Below are positions 41,094-50,412 of a DNA stretch of 64,000 bases, one piece after another. Source of the stretch: Klebsiella sp. RIT-PI-d (lineage in GTDB: Bacteria; Pseudomonadota; Gammaproteobacteria; Enterobacterales; Enterobacteriaceae); assembly GCF_001187865.1 (NCBI RefSeq), contig NZ_LGIT01000009.1, forward strand, positions 1,922,001 to 1,986,000. Direction: 5' to 3'. The position numbers and the translations under genes were made by a program. Under the pieces are notes generated by a model. The model saw nothing but the letters and a program-made list of their open reading frames with translations. It did not search any database and had not been told where the DNA came from. Every line of letters begins with the position of its first letter. Position 1 is the first letter of the stretch.

Positions 41094-41615
41094 TTAATTA
41101 TAAACGATGGTAAATGCGGTTGTTGAGTTTGCAGTACCTGCTGTCACCTTATCGGCGGTAGCATAGTATTTAGCAAAATAGTGCAGCGTATTGTCACTCT
41201 CAGCGCTAAGGTTAACCGATTGACTCGGTGAACCTACCGGTATCATTGTGCTGCTGTCGGCTTCATACAGCGCGACGCCCACATTGGTCGCAGTCTGCCC
41301 GGAATTCAGCGCCAGAACCTGGTGATTAGCAGGACTTGCCGGACCATCAAAACGGACATGGGCGCTTGTGACACTGGCCGGGCAATCGCTTAATACGATT
41401 GAAAAACGGGTTGGCGATGCAGTTGTACCCGCTGTTTCCAGAGCACTGGTTGAAACGGTGCCTAAATTAACCGTCTGGTTAGCAGAGCCCGGATCAACTT
41501 TACAGGCAGTATCAGTAATATTACCTGTGAAGTTGATAGTACCATCTGCGGCATATAGCGTGCTGGAGCAACCTAAAGAAACGACCAGTAAAAGTTTAGC
41601 AAATTTATTTTTCAT
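41094..41615 (-). CDS. Major fimbrial subunit
   Basis: 173 aa type-1-like pilin. Signal peptide of ~22 residues ending YAA; mature start DGTINFTGNITDTACKV with the first Cys, second Cys in LSDCPA, and the C-terminal motif with penultimate Tyr (FTIVYN). First gene of the four-gene operon; strongest expression expected. Confidence 0.92.
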   Translation of the reverse strand: MKNKFAKLLLVVSLGCSSTLYAADGTINFTGNITDTACKVDPGSANQTVNLGTVSTSALETAGTTASPTRFSIVLSDCPASVTSAHVRFDGPASPANHQVLALNSGQTATNVGVALYEADSSTMIPVGSPSQSVNLSAESDNTLHYFAKYYATADKVTAGTANSTTAFTIVYN

Positions 41616-42372
41616 TGATTCCTCAGTATCATTAAATATTTAAAAACGTAAAGAAACATCTATTTATATGGAAAAAGCGTATAACTTCATCCCTATGCCA
41701 TGTGCAGGTTAACCCATGGCGTACGGCATTTATTATAATTACGGCTGGTTCATATATAATTTCGCAGCAACCCTATCTCTATATAGCGTTTAACCACGAA
41801 AACGTTACGGATTATGTACTGATTAAATTAAACAAATCATAAACAAGAGAAAATACCTGGTTTAGGGTCATGCTTAACACATCCGGTTGTTGGATGATCT
41901 GCCTGGAAGGTTAAAGAAAGATTAGCATGTCGAATATATACATCACGCGGGCATACTTCATTTTACTTACGGTACATTTCGCTTCAGAAGCGTAAAGCGA
42001 ACGTATGAAAAAGTAATATCAAAACTGAATAAGTAATGTTTAATTAGAAAACGTCAAAGAACGTAAACATCGGATCCTGTATTTCCCTGTTGAAAGAGCA
42101 ATCATTATCAACAACGTGGTATAGAAAGGGTAAGATCCCAGATAATAAAAAATGCTCACGATGGCAACCGCGAACGCTATTCCACTTTTTACATCGGAAA
42201 ATTCTCTGTGTTGACAGAGAATCCTCTGGCAAAAATTGCGGGAGTTAAGACATATAAATGCTATATGACGCTACCACATCTAAACGCTATCGCTGGAGAT
42301 TCTGCTCTCTGGTCGCCAGCGCACAAAAAGCCCACGAAAGCACTGTACTTTCCCGCCATGGCTGGTAAATTG
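41616..42372. other. AT-rich region upstream of fimbrial operon
   Basis: About 750 bp with no convincing gene. It must hold the fimbrial promoter (minus strand). No recombinase gene or clear invertible repeat flanks it, so fimB/fimE-type phase variation is not evident. Confidence 0.55.
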
Positions 42373-42388
42373 CTGTACATAAGAACAG
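42373..42388. promoter_or_regulatory. LexA box before the dinI-like gene
   Basis: CTGTACATAAGAACAG matches the SOS box CTGT-N8-ACAG perfectly, with an AT-rich centre, 18 nt before the start codon. Confidence 0.9.
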
Positions 42389-42406
42389 TGTTTTTGAGGC
42401 AACAAC

Positions 42407-42646
42407 ATGTTTGTAGAACTGGTTTACGATAAGCGCAATGTCGCCGGCCTTCCCAATGCACGGGAGATCATTCTTGAAGAGCTGACCCGTCGGGTTCACC
42501 GCCTCTTTCCTGACGCAGACGTGCGGGTAAAGCCGATGCAGGCTAACGGATTAAACAGTGATGCCAGCAAAAGCGATCGCGAAAAATTGAACCGTATGCT
42601 GGAAGAAATGTTTGATGAGGCTGATATGTGGATGGTTGCCGAATAA
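42407..42646 (+). CDS. DinI-like SOS protein
   Basis: 79 aa, the DinI family length (E. coli DinI 81). Shared features: 'LTRRVHRLFPDADVRVKP', 'SKSDREKLNRMLEEMFDEADMWMV' (E. coli '...EDKQRISEILQETWESADDWFV'). DinI binds and modulates RecA filaments. GAGG precedes the ATG, the LexA box controls it, and a hairpin (AATAAGCG/CGCTTATT, 42642-42662) overlaps the stop codon. Confidence 0.88.
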   Translation: MFVELVYDKRNVAGLPNAREIILEELTRRVHRLFPDADVRVKPMQANGLNSDASKSDREKLNRMLEEMFDEADMWMVAE

Positions 42647-42907
42647 GCGCCTGTCGCTTATTGGTTACGTTACATCGCCATGTCGGCGGCTGGCACCGGC
42701 TGCGGCTTACGCTGTGCCGGTGGTATTGCATATCGTATAAAATTTGTCCTTATAAAAAAGTTATAAAAATGTTAATGATTGATACTTGTAAAAGATAAAA
42801 AATGCTGGCTCGTGCCAGTACCAGCCGTTATTATTCCCCGCTTTGTGATTTCCCGCACGGATGCCAGCGAATCGTTATGGAAGCCCTTTTCTTAACTGCG
42901 GATCTGT
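42647..42907. other. Spacer before the SulP-type gene
   Basis: Holds the hairpin at 42642-42662 and a second one around 42700-42720 (CACCGGC ... GCCGGTG). No gene. The promoter of the transporter is probably in the AT-rich part 42730-42800. Confidence 0.45.
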
Positions 42908-44155
42908 ATGCCTGAAACTCATTCTTCTTTATCACCGACCCGGCAGGGTGCGATTGTTAACGTAATACGCTCGCCGTCACTGCTGCTGCGTGAATCTCTG
43001 GCAGGCGTGATTACCGCTCTGGCCCTGATCCCGGAAGTGATTTCTTTCTCGGTTATTGCTGGCGTCGATCCTAAAGTCAGCCTGATTGCCTCTGTCGTTC
43101 TGTGCCTGGCAATGTCCGTGCTTGGTGGGCGTCCGGCGATGGTAACAGCCGCTGCTGGCTCGGTAGCGCTGGTCATTGGCCCGATGGTGCATCAGCACGG
43201 CGTGGGATATATCCTGCCTGCCGTGGTACTGGCCGGGGTTATCCAGATCCTTTTCGGTCTGAGTGGCATGGCTCGCCTGATGCGTTTCATTCCTCAGGCG
43301 GTAATGACCGGTTTTGTTAATGCACTGGGTATTTTGATTTTTTTCGCTCAGGTACCGCATTTCTGGAGCCGAAGCCCGCTGGTGGCTGGCCTGTTCGTAT
43401 TGACGTTACTGATTGTGCTGTGGGCTCCCCGGATCATCAAAAGCGTGCCGTCGCCGTTGATTGCTGTTGTGCTATTGACTATTTTTACCGCAACGACCGG
43501 CCAGTTAATGCCGACCGTCGGCGACGCTGGTTCAATGGACAGTGGCCTGCCAGGCCTTAGCGTACTTCACGTACCGCTGGATCTGAATACGCTCACTATT
43601 ATCTGGCCGTGCGCGCTGAGTATTGCATTTGTCGGATTGATGGAGTCGCTGCTGACGGCAAAGCTTGTAGACGATCTGACTGCAACACCGTCAAATAAAC
43701 ATCGGGAAAGCGCGGGTCTTGGCGTGGCCAATATCCTCGCCGGTTTTTACGGCGGGATTGCCGGATGCGCCATGATCGGTCAAACGATCGTTAACGTCGA
43801 GATGGGACGCGCCCGCAGCCGTATCTCTACTCTGGTGGCCGGGCTGGTGCTGGTGGTACTGGTGACAGCGTTAAGTGAAGTGATGGCAAAAATCCCGATG
43901 GCCGTACTGGCCGGGATCATGGTTATCGTCGCCGTGAAAACCTTTAGCTGGCACAGCATCCGGCCCGGCACGCTAAAAAGCACCCCGTGGCCAGAAACGC
44001 TGGTCATGCTGGTCACGGTGGTGGCAACCGTATCCACTGGTAATCTGGCCATTGGCGTGCTGGCGGGCGTCATCCTCATGATCATCATGCCGCGCCGTCT
44101 GAAACGACACGCTTCGCCTACAGCAGAAAAATCGTTGCCAGACCCAGAAAAATAA
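42908..44155 (+). CDS. SulP/SLC26-type anion transporter without STAS domain
   Basis: 415 aa integral membrane protein. SulP features: 'LAGVITALALIPEVISFSVIAGVDP', 'MVTAAAGSVALVIGPM', 'QAVMTGFVNALGILIFFAQVP', 'GGIAGCAMIGQTIVNV'. Ten or more membrane helices. The usual cytoplasmic STAS domain (about 120 aa) is absent: the protein ends with a short basic and polar tail, MPRRLKRHASPTAEK. Substrate unknown (sulfate, carboxylate or bicarbonate in relatives). The last 38 nt overlap the 3' end of mgtE on the other strand. Confidence 0.88.
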   Translation: MPETHSSLSPTRQGAIVNVIRSPSLLLRESLAGVITALALIPEVISFSVIAGVDPKVSLIASVVLCLAMSVLGGRPAMVTAAAGSVALVIGPMVHQHGVGYILPAVVLAGVIQILFGLSGMARLMRFIPQAVMTGFVNALGILIFFAQVPHFWSRSPLVAGLFVLTLLIVLWAPRIIKSVPSPLIAVVLLTIFTATTGQLMPTVGDAGSMDSGLPGLSVLHVPLDLNTLTIIWPCALSIAFVGLMESLLTAKLVDDLTATPSNKHRESAGLGVANILAGFYGGIAGCAMIGQTIVNVEMGRARSRISTLVAGLVLVVLVTALSEVMAKIPMAVLAGIMVIVAVKTFSWHSIRPGTLKSTPWPETLVMLVTVVATVSTGNLAIGVLAGVILMIIMPRRLKRHASPTAEKSLPDPEK

Positions 44156-45554
44156 AGAAGCCCCCGGTATCGGTGATAGCGGTGATCATAACGCTTGAGC
44201 CGACTGCCGGGTCGTGGCCGACTTTGATCATAATCATCGGAATGAGTACGCCCATCAGCGCGGCAACCAGCAGGTTAAGTACCATTGCCAGCATCATAAC
44301 GCCGCCCAGCGCCGGATCGCCATACAATGCCCAGGTGACGCCGCCCATAATGCCGCCCCACACCACGCCATTAATCAGCGCCACGCCCATTTCGCGCAGG
44401 ATCAGAAATGAAAAATTGCCCGGCTGAATATATTGCAGCGCCAGCGCGCGGACAATCATGGTGATGGTCTGATTCCCGGTGTTGCCGCCAATACCGGCGA
44501 CAATCGGCATCAGCGAGGCCAGCGCCACCAGCTGCGAAATCGTGTGTTCAAAGCCGTCAATAACACGCGAGGCAATAAAGGCAGTGCAAAGATTTACTGC
44601 CAGCCACGCCCAGCGCGTCTTTACGGCTTTATGGACCGGGGCGAAAATATCTTCATCGCCGCTGAGTCCCCCCATTTGACGCAGATCGTTATCGGTTTCG
44701 CGATACACCACATCGACAATTTCATCAATGGTAATACGGCCCATTAATCGGCCATCGGAATCGACCAGGGCGGCGCTGATTAAGTTATCGCGCTCAAACG
44801 TCCTGGCCGCTTTTTCCGCGTTTTCATCGGGACGAAAAGCCAGGATATCGCGCTCCATGACGGTATCGACCTTAGTGGCAGCAGATGAAATCAGGATCGT
44901 TTTCAATTCCAGTTCACCGAGCAGTTTATTTTCTCTGTCGGTTACAAACAGCTTATCGGTGTTTTCAGGCATTTTGCCCAGTCGGCGCAAATAACGCTGA
45001 ACCGTCCCCAGGGTGACATCCGGGCGCACGGTAATCACTTCAAACTCCATGATTGCGCCGACGCTGTCAGGATCGTAATTCATCACCTGACGCACGCGCC
45101 CCCGTTCGGACGGGGATAGCGTGGCCAGTAATCTTCCGGTCAAATTGCGCGGCAGATGCTGGACAATATAAATTTGCTCATCAATATCAAGCGTATTCAT
45201 GGCGTCCATTAGCGCCGAATCACTCATCTGATCGATAAGGTCGTCCCAGACATTTTCTGAGGCCTCAAGCAGAACTTTGCCGCGCTTGTCTTCATTAATC
45301 AGCAGCCAGAGCGCACGGCGCTCTTCAGCAGGCAGGGCTTCCAGCGTATCGGCAAGATCTGCCGGCTTCAGGTGTTCAACCAGTACGCCGACTTCAGCGA
45401 TCCGATTATCCAGCGCGCCGCTGTCGAACTGCTCCACCAACGTCAATTTATTGAGTAATGAGGACGTTATGGCTTTATCGGTTGTAAGCAGCCAGACCAG
45501 GCGCGCACGTTCTTCATCGCGCAATCGGGCACTGTTATTTGTCGAGACGGACAT
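44118..45554 (-). CDS. mgtE: Magnesium transporter MgtE
   Basis: 478 aa. N domain (residues about 35-160, 'LADTLEALPAEERRALWLLI'), two CBS domains (about 165-285) and five C-terminal helices with the channel signature 'MPIVAGIGGNTGNQ' and 'GHDPAVGSSVMITAITDTGGFF'. Cytoplasmic domains sense Mg2+ and close the channel when it is plentiful. Its 3' end overlaps the SulP-type gene. Confidence 0.95.
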   Translation of the reverse strand: MSVSTNNSARLRDEERARLVWLLTTDKAITSSLLNKLTLVEQFDSGALDNRIAEVGVLVEHLKPADLADTLEALPAEERRALWLLINEDKRGKVLLEASENVWDDLIDQMSDSALMDAMNTLDIDEQIYIVQHLPRNLTGRLLATLSPSERGRVRQVMNYDPDSVGAIMEFEVITVRPDVTLGTVQRYLRRLGKMPENTDKLFVTDRENKLLGELELKTILISSAATKVDTVMERDILAFRPDENAEKAARTFERDNLISAALVDSDGRLMGRITIDEIVDVVYRETDNDLRQMGGLSGDEDIFAPVHKAVKTRWAWLAVNLCTAFIASRVIDGFEHTISQLVALASLMPIVAGIGGNTGNQTITMIVRALALQYIQPGNFSFLILREMGVALINGVVWGGIMGGVTWALYGDPALGGVMMLAMVLNLLVAALMGVLIPMIMIKVGHDPAVGSSVMITAITDTGGFFIFLGLATIFLL

Positions 45555-45702
45555 CGGGAAATCCTTGGGTCATTGCATAACATAAGAGGGTATAGCTGGC
45601 GCAGTAAGCATAGCGTGCCGGGAGCAAATGAATAATAAACGGAATGAATGAAAAATAAAAAAGTTGCGTAAAGAGATTGATGCGGCAATACCGTGGGGAG
45701 AA

Positions 45703-45730
45703 TACCGGAGGTAAAGAGAAACCTCCGGTA
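45703..45730 (-). terminator. Hairpin after yojI
   Basis: TACCGGAGGT and ACCTCCGGTA pair perfectly around AAAGAGAA. The T-run on the minus side is weak (TATT), so it may be a weak terminator. Confidence 0.55.
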
Positions 45731-45736
45731 CAAAAC

Positions 45737-47380
45737 TTAGGCCGTACGGGCGACTGCGTCGCGTGACGCCAGCGCGCGATCTTCACCAGTCAGTTCAGAA
45801 AGCTGACCATCGCGCATCTCAAGCAGCCTGTCGGCATGAATGAAATAGAGATCGTCATGGCTGATGGCAAAAATCGTTTTGCCCATCGACTGCATTAACG
45901 GCAGCAGAACCTGATAAAACTCGCGGCGGAAATGCGGGTCCTGATCGGCCGCCCACTCATCCAGCAGAATAATATCTCGCTCCTCAGCCAGCGCCAGCAG
46001 TAGCGCCACCCGCTTTTTTTGACCTTTAGACAGTTTGAGATCCAGAATTTTACCGTTTTCCAGCTTCAGCTTATGGCTCATTTTAAGCTGTGCGATCCAG
46101 TGATCCACCAGCGCAGGATCGGCGGCGCTGCCCTCCGGGCCCAGTAACCGATCGAACAGCCAGACGTCGGTAAACACTGCCGAGAATAACTTGCGATAGT
46201 CTTCCGGCCGGTCAGCTGCCAGCGGTTTACCGTCGAGCAGGATTTGCCCGGAAACGGGCTGATACAATCCGGTCAACAACATAGCCAATGTTGATTTCCC
46301 GCTGCCGTTACCGCCAATCAGAAACACCAGCTCGCCGCGATGTAAGGTCAGATTAATTGGCCCCACGGAGAACGTATTATCCTGGTAGGTAAAGGTAACG
46401 TCACGAAGTTCCAGAGTCTGCCACTGCGGATACCGCTTCGGCTGCGGAAACTCAGGTTTGAATGCGGCGAGATCGAATTTTTTGAGTTTGTTAAACGCCA
46501 CCTGAGCGCTGAGCAGGGTGGGTAAAGCTCCTACCGCCGAGAGCAGCGGCGTGCGCAAAAACAATAGCGTGAGTGAATACGTTGCTGCGACGTTGGTATC
46601 GGCCCATCCCAGACCGTTTGCCATCCAGAATACCAGGCCAATCGCGCCCAGCATCATAATGTTCGACCAGTTTACCGCGCTAAGGTGAAACGTATCGGCG
46701 CGAACAATATGATGTCGGTACTCTTTGGCATCCGGAACATAAATATTATTGAAAATATGCTCCGCGCGTTCGCGGTTAAGCGTCAGCTCTTTGCGCCCTT
46801 CCAGTACCGTCTGATAATCGTGATACAGTTTATCTTCAGTTTCCCGCAGCCTGGCCATATGGCGGTATACGCGAGCAACCAGCATAAATCCGCCCCAGAT
46901 CGTCAGCGCCACCCACACGGCAGTAATCAATAACATTTTCGTGGACAGGGTTGCCAGATAGGCGGCTGACCCGACCGTCAGAATGATCCCCTGCACCAGT
47001 TCCGGCAGGCGAACAAAGGCGATGGTAATATTGCGAATATCACTGGTTAGTCCTGCCAGCAGCGCCGCGCTGCCCAGCTTCTCAATTCTTTCAACCGGCG
47101 TATCCAGGATGCGCTTAATAAACTCGCTGCGCAGGCGAAAAACAAAATGGTGGCCCAGAGTGGTCAGCGCCAGCTGCGAGCCAAGCGTGACGGCCATCAA
47201 TAGCAGTAACAGGCCGAGAAATTCCGGCAGAACGCGCAGCGTCATATCCACAGATTCAATCAGGCGCAGATTAATGAAGGCGATCAAGCCAATACCCAGG
47301 GCCGCACTGGCCAGGCTCAGCGCCATAACCGCGATAAAAGGCCAGCGATATTGACGCCAGACCAGCAGGAGGAGTTCCAT
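45737..47380 (-). CDS. yojI: ABC exporter YojI
   Basis: 547 aa from the ATG at 47380 ([15 protein letters not shown]), exactly E. coli length; the upstream start is not needed. Six membrane helices, then an ABC ATPase with Walker [10 protein letters not shown], signature LSKGQKKR and Walker [12 protein letters not shown]. coli YojI exports microcin J25 with TolC. The C-terminus [10 protein letters not shown] is identical to E. coli. Confidence 0.95.
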   Translation of the reverse strand: MELLLLVWRQYRWPFIAVMALSLASAALGIGLIAFINLRLIESVDMTLRVLPEFLGLLLLLMAVTLGSQLALTTLGHHFVFRLRSEFIKRILDTPVERIEKLGSAALLAGLTSDIRNITIAFVRLPELVQGIILTVGSAAYLATLSTKMLLITAVWVALTIWGGFMLVARVYRHMARLRETEDKLYHDYQTVLEGRKELTLNRERAEHIFNNIYVPDAKEYRHHIVRADTFHLSAVNWSNIMMLGAIGLVFWMANGLGWADTNVAATYSLTLLFLRTPLLSAVGALPTLLSAQVAFNKLKKFDLAAFKPEFPQPKRYPQWQTLELRDVTFTYQDNTFSVGPINLTLHRGELVFLIGGNGSGKSTLAMLLTGLYQPVSGQILLDGKPLAADRPEDYRKLFSAVFTDVWLFDRLLGPEGSAADPALVDHWIAQLKMSHKLKLENGKILDLKLSKGQKKRVALLLALAEERDIILLDEWAADQDPHFRREFYQVLLPLMQSMGKTIFAISHDDLYFIHADRLLEMRDGQLSELTGEDRALASRDAVARTA

Positions 47381-47453
47381 AAATACTATCCGCAAGAAAA
47401 TTCAGCCAGCAGTGTAAACTGCCCGCCGCTGACATCAAGAATAATTCTTATTT

Positions 47454-48104
47454 TTATTCAACAATTCCCGTCTGGCGAAAGGTGAGATTATAACGACAGC
47501 GCCCGGTTGCGGGATGCTCGCCCTCTTTCAGCGGCTGGATGCCATGATAAAATAGCCGCGACGGCCCACCCCAGACTACGACATCGCCGTGCTCCAGCAA
47601 GGTGCGCTTAAGCGGATCGCTGCGTTTTAAGCCGCCAAACTGAAAAATCGCCGGCAGCCCCAGAGAGACAGACACAATCGGCGCACGCAGCTCTTTTTCA
47701 TCTTTATCCTGATGCAGGGAAAGCTTTGCTCCGGGTAAATAGCGGTTAATGAGACAGGCATCGGGAGCAAAATCAGGGTAGCCTGCTGCCGTGGCAGCCG
47801 CATCGGCCAGCGTGCGAAAGGCGCCTGGCAGCGGCGGCCACGGCGCGTCGGTCAGCGGGTCGCGCGGCGAGTAAAGGTAGCCCCGGCTGTCGGTGGCCCA
47901 GCCCAGAGAACCACAGTTGGTCATGGCCACCGACATGGTATAGCCGCCTGGCGTTACCATCTGGCGAAACGGCGACTGACCAGCCACCTCGTCAATCGCC
48001 GCCAGAAGCGGTGCAGCACGTTGAAGGGCAAAACGGCGCAGGATGATAGCCCCGGGTCCCAGCGGCTCTTGCCACGGCTCGGCATCAGCAAACAGATCGA
48101 GCAT
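47454..48104 (-). CDS. alkB: DNA dealkylase AlkB
   Basis: 216 aa, same as E. coli. Fe(II)/2-oxoglutarate oxygenase: iron ligands His and Asp in LHQDKDE (about 131/133) and His in FYHGIQ (about 187), plus Arg in RCRYNLTFRQ. It removes 1-methyladenine and 3-methylcytosine. It overlaps the end of ada by 1 nt, so ada-alkB form the adaptive-response operon. Confidence 0.97.
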   Translation of the reverse strand: MLDLFADAEPWQEPLGPGAIILRRFALQRAAPLLAAIDEVAGQSPFRQMVTPGGYTMSVAMTNCGSLGWATDSRGYLYSPRDPLTDAPWPPLPGAFRTLADAAATAAGYPDFAPDACLINRYLPGAKLSLHQDKDEKELRAPIVSVSLGLPAIFQFGGLKRSDPLKRTLLEHGDVVVWGGPSRLFYHGIQPLKEGEHPATGRCRYNLTFRQTGIVE

Positions 48105-49165
48105 TACTCCTCCTGTTGCGCCTCACGACGCAATAATACAGCTTTACGCGCGATCCCCCAGCGGTAGCCGGAGAGCGCCCCGTCCCCGCGCACCACCCGA
48201 TGACAGGGAATAATTAACGCCAGTTTATTGGCCGCACAGGCGTTGGCAACCGCGCGTACCGCATGAGGATGCCCTATAACGTCGGCGATGTGTTGATAAC
48301 TGCGGGTTTCACCGGTGGGAATATCGCACAATGCCTGCCAGACGCGCATCTGAAAAGCCGTTCCGCGAATGTCCAGCGGCAGCATACATGAGGCGGGATG
48401 CGCTTCCAGATGAATAATTTCTTCGGCTATCCTCGCACAAAAGGCGGCATCCCCGGGTAAACATTGCCCCCGGGGAAACAGTGCGTACAGTGACGCCGTC
48501 AGCGATTGATCATCATCCCCCAGCAAAACCGCACACACCCCGCGCTGGCTTGCGGCAACCAGGCAGCGGCCCAGCGAGCACGCATCGATTGCAAAGTGAA
48601 TGAGCATCGCCTCCCCGCCGCGGCGGAACTGGCGCGCCGTCATACCCAGGGCGGTATCGGCCTTGCGATAAAAAGCACTGCTGGCCGGGAATCCGGCATT
48701 CATCAGCGCATCAGTCACACTTTCACCTTGTGTCAGTGCATCGCGCATACGCCGGGCGCGCAGAGCCTGCTGCCAGGCTTTTGGCGTCATGCCGGTCGCC
48801 GATTTAAACCGGCGATGGAGATGAAAAGGGCTAACCGCCAGCGTCTGCGCCAGCATATTGAGCGTTACAGGCGTATCCTGGGCCAGCAGACGGCAGGCCT
48901 GCGCAACGATATCGATATGTTTCTTTTGCGGTGAGAAGCTGTCCGGCTGGCAGCGTTTACAGGGACGAAAACCGGCGGCCTCCGCTGACCGGGCATCGGC
49001 ATAAAAACGCACATTTTTCCGCAGGGCACGGCGTACGCGGCAGGACGGACGGCAAAAAATCCCCGTCGTCACTACCGCAAACACAAACTGGCCGTCAGCA
49101 TGGGGATCGCGGTCGAGTACCGCCTGCCAGCGGCACGCGTCATCGGTGATAATCGTATTTTTCAT
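48104..49165 (-). CDS. ada: Ada: methyltransferase and adaptive-response activator
   Basis: 353 aa (E. coli 354). Zinc cysteines Cys38 and Cys42 (FCRPSCRV) and C-R-P-C-K-R-C later; AraC-type helix-turn-helix at about 90-180; C-terminal O6-methylguanine methyltransferase with PCHRV. Methylation of Cys38 by phosphotriesters turns it into an activator of itself and alkB. Confidence 0.97.
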   Translation of the reverse strand: MKNTIITDDACRWQAVLDRDPHADGQFVFAVVTTGIFCRPSCRVRRALRKNVRFYADARSAEAAGFRPCKRCQPDSFSPQKKHIDIVAQACRLLAQDTPVTLNMLAQTLAVSPFHLHRRFKSATGMTPKAWQQALRARRMRDALTQGESVTDALMNAGFPASSAFYRKADTALGMTARQFRRGGEAMLIHFAIDACSLGRCLVAASQRGVCAVLLGDDDQSLTASLYALFPRGQCLPGDAAFCARIAEEIIHLEAHPASCMLPLDIRGTAFQMRVWQALCDIPTGETRSYQHIADVIGHPHAVRAVANACAANKLALIIPCHRVVRGDGALSGYRWGIARKAVLLRREAQQEE

Positions 49166-49230
49166 AAGCAGGCTCCTGCTTTAAGGGTAGCGCTACTGTG
49201 GCGAAAAACCGGCAATAAAAAACCGCGAAT

Positions 49231-49247
49231 CTTGCTTTTTAATTTTT
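49231..49247 (-). promoter_or_regulatory. Ada box and ada promoter region
   Basis: The minus strand reads AATTAAAAAGCAAG where E. coli ada has AATTAAAGCGCAAG. It lies about 65 nt before ada and overlaps the last codons of apbE, so the ada promoter is partly inside the neighbour's coding end. Confidence 0.65.
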
Positions 49248-50294
49248 ATCCGGGAGTAAAAAACTGGCAAATTGCGGTGACATCCAGGTGTGGAATGCAT
49301 CGCCCTCTTTCACAATCATATACACCGCCAGCCCCTGCTCGCGGACAACATCTTTGGCCTGCTCCGGGCCGAGCACCATTAGGCCGGTGTCCCAGCTATC
49401 GGCCTCCAGCGCGCTCGGCGCAATCACCGTAACCGACACCAATTTATGTTCGACAGGCCGTCCGGTTTGGGGATCGATAACATGCGATATGCGTTTACCG
49501 TCCAGCTCATAATAATTACGGTAGCTGCCGGATGTGCTGATGCCGTGGCCGTTAATATCCACAACTGTCTGAACGGCATTCTCACGGTCGGTGGGCTTCT
49601 GGATCGCCACGCGCCAGGGTTTACCTTCACCATTCATTCCCCGACTGACCAGCGCGCCGCCGACGGAGACCAGATAACGCGGGATCGCTTCCTGCTCCAT
49701 CAGTCGGGCAAGATGATCGGCAGCATAACCCTCACCGACCGTAGAGAGATCGACATACAGATCGGGAATATCTTTTTGCAGATAGTGCTGCCCGGCCTGA
49801 ACGATCACCGTGAGATGTTGCAGGCCGGTACGGGCTTTGGCGGCCGCGATTTGCCCGTCGTCAGGCGTCTTAACGGGCTGTTTATCCGGACCAAAGCCCC
49901 ATAGATTCACCAGTGGTCCGACGGTAATATCCATGGCACCGTGCGTTTTATCGCCGACATGCAGTGCTTCAGTCACAATATCCGCCATCGCTTTACTCAC
50001 CGGCCACGGTGTAGTGCTCTGCGAGTGATTAAAGCGCATAAGCGCTGAGTCCCGTTTCCAGGTTGAAAGTAATTGATCGTCGGCATCAAGCTGGGTCTGA
50101 ATTTTTTGCTGTAGCGCCTCAAGACGGGCAGGATCAACGTTGATAACGCTTACCCGCCAGATGGTGCCCATTGTTTTCCCCTCAAGGACGGAGGGAGAAG
50201 CGGTATCCGGAGAGGGTGAAACGGGTGCGTTGTCACAGCCGGCAATTGATACAAATGCGGTCAGCAGGACCGCCCGAAAAAAAGTCATTTCCAT
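49239..50294 (-). CDS. apbE: FAD:protein FMN transferase ApbE
   Basis: 351 aa from the ATG at 50294 (MEMTFFRAVLL), E. coli length. Lipoprotein signal with lipobox SIAGC; 'VLEGKTMGT', 'STVGEGYAADHLA', 'GHGISTSGSYRNYYELDG' and 'HVIDPQTGRPVEH' are the FAD/Mg2+ motifs. Periplasmic transfer of FMN to Thr of partner proteins such as the Rnf and Nqr subunits. Confidence 0.96.
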   Translation of the reverse strand: MEMTFFRAVLLTAFVSIAGCDNAPVSPSPDTASPSVLEGKTMGTIWRVSVINVDPARLEALQQKIQTQLDADDQLLSTWKRDSALMRFNHSQSTTPWPVSKAMADIVTEALHVGDKTHGAMDITVGPLVNLWGFGPDKQPVKTPDDGQIAAAKARTGLQHLTVIVQAGQHYLQKDIPDLYVDLSTVGEGYAADHLARLMEQEAIPRYLVSVGGALVSRGMNGEGKPWRVAIQKPTDRENAVQTVVDINGHGISTSGSYRNYYELDGKRISHVIDPQTGRPVEHKLVSVTVIAPSALEADSWDTGLMVLGPEQAKDVVREQGLAVYMIVKEGDAFHTWMSPQFASFLLPDKN

Positions 50295-50371
50295 TCGTTT
50301 TTTTATCCTCTTACTGAGGGCGTAAGAGTACACCTGTTCATCCATTTTAAAACATGCGATCTGTGCGCATT

Positions 50372-50394
50372 AAAAAAGGGCCCGCAGGCCCTTT
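50372..50394 (-). terminator. ompC terminator
   Basis: AAAGGGCC, loop TGC, GGGCCC then six T on the minus strand, directly after the ompC stop. Confidence 0.85.
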
Positions 50395-50412
50395 CTCGTC
50401 AATATCGGTCAA

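Noticed and set aside
45555..45736. Magnesium riboswitch before mgtE
   Set aside because: Only the yojI hairpin and AT-rich DNA were seen; no M-box features.
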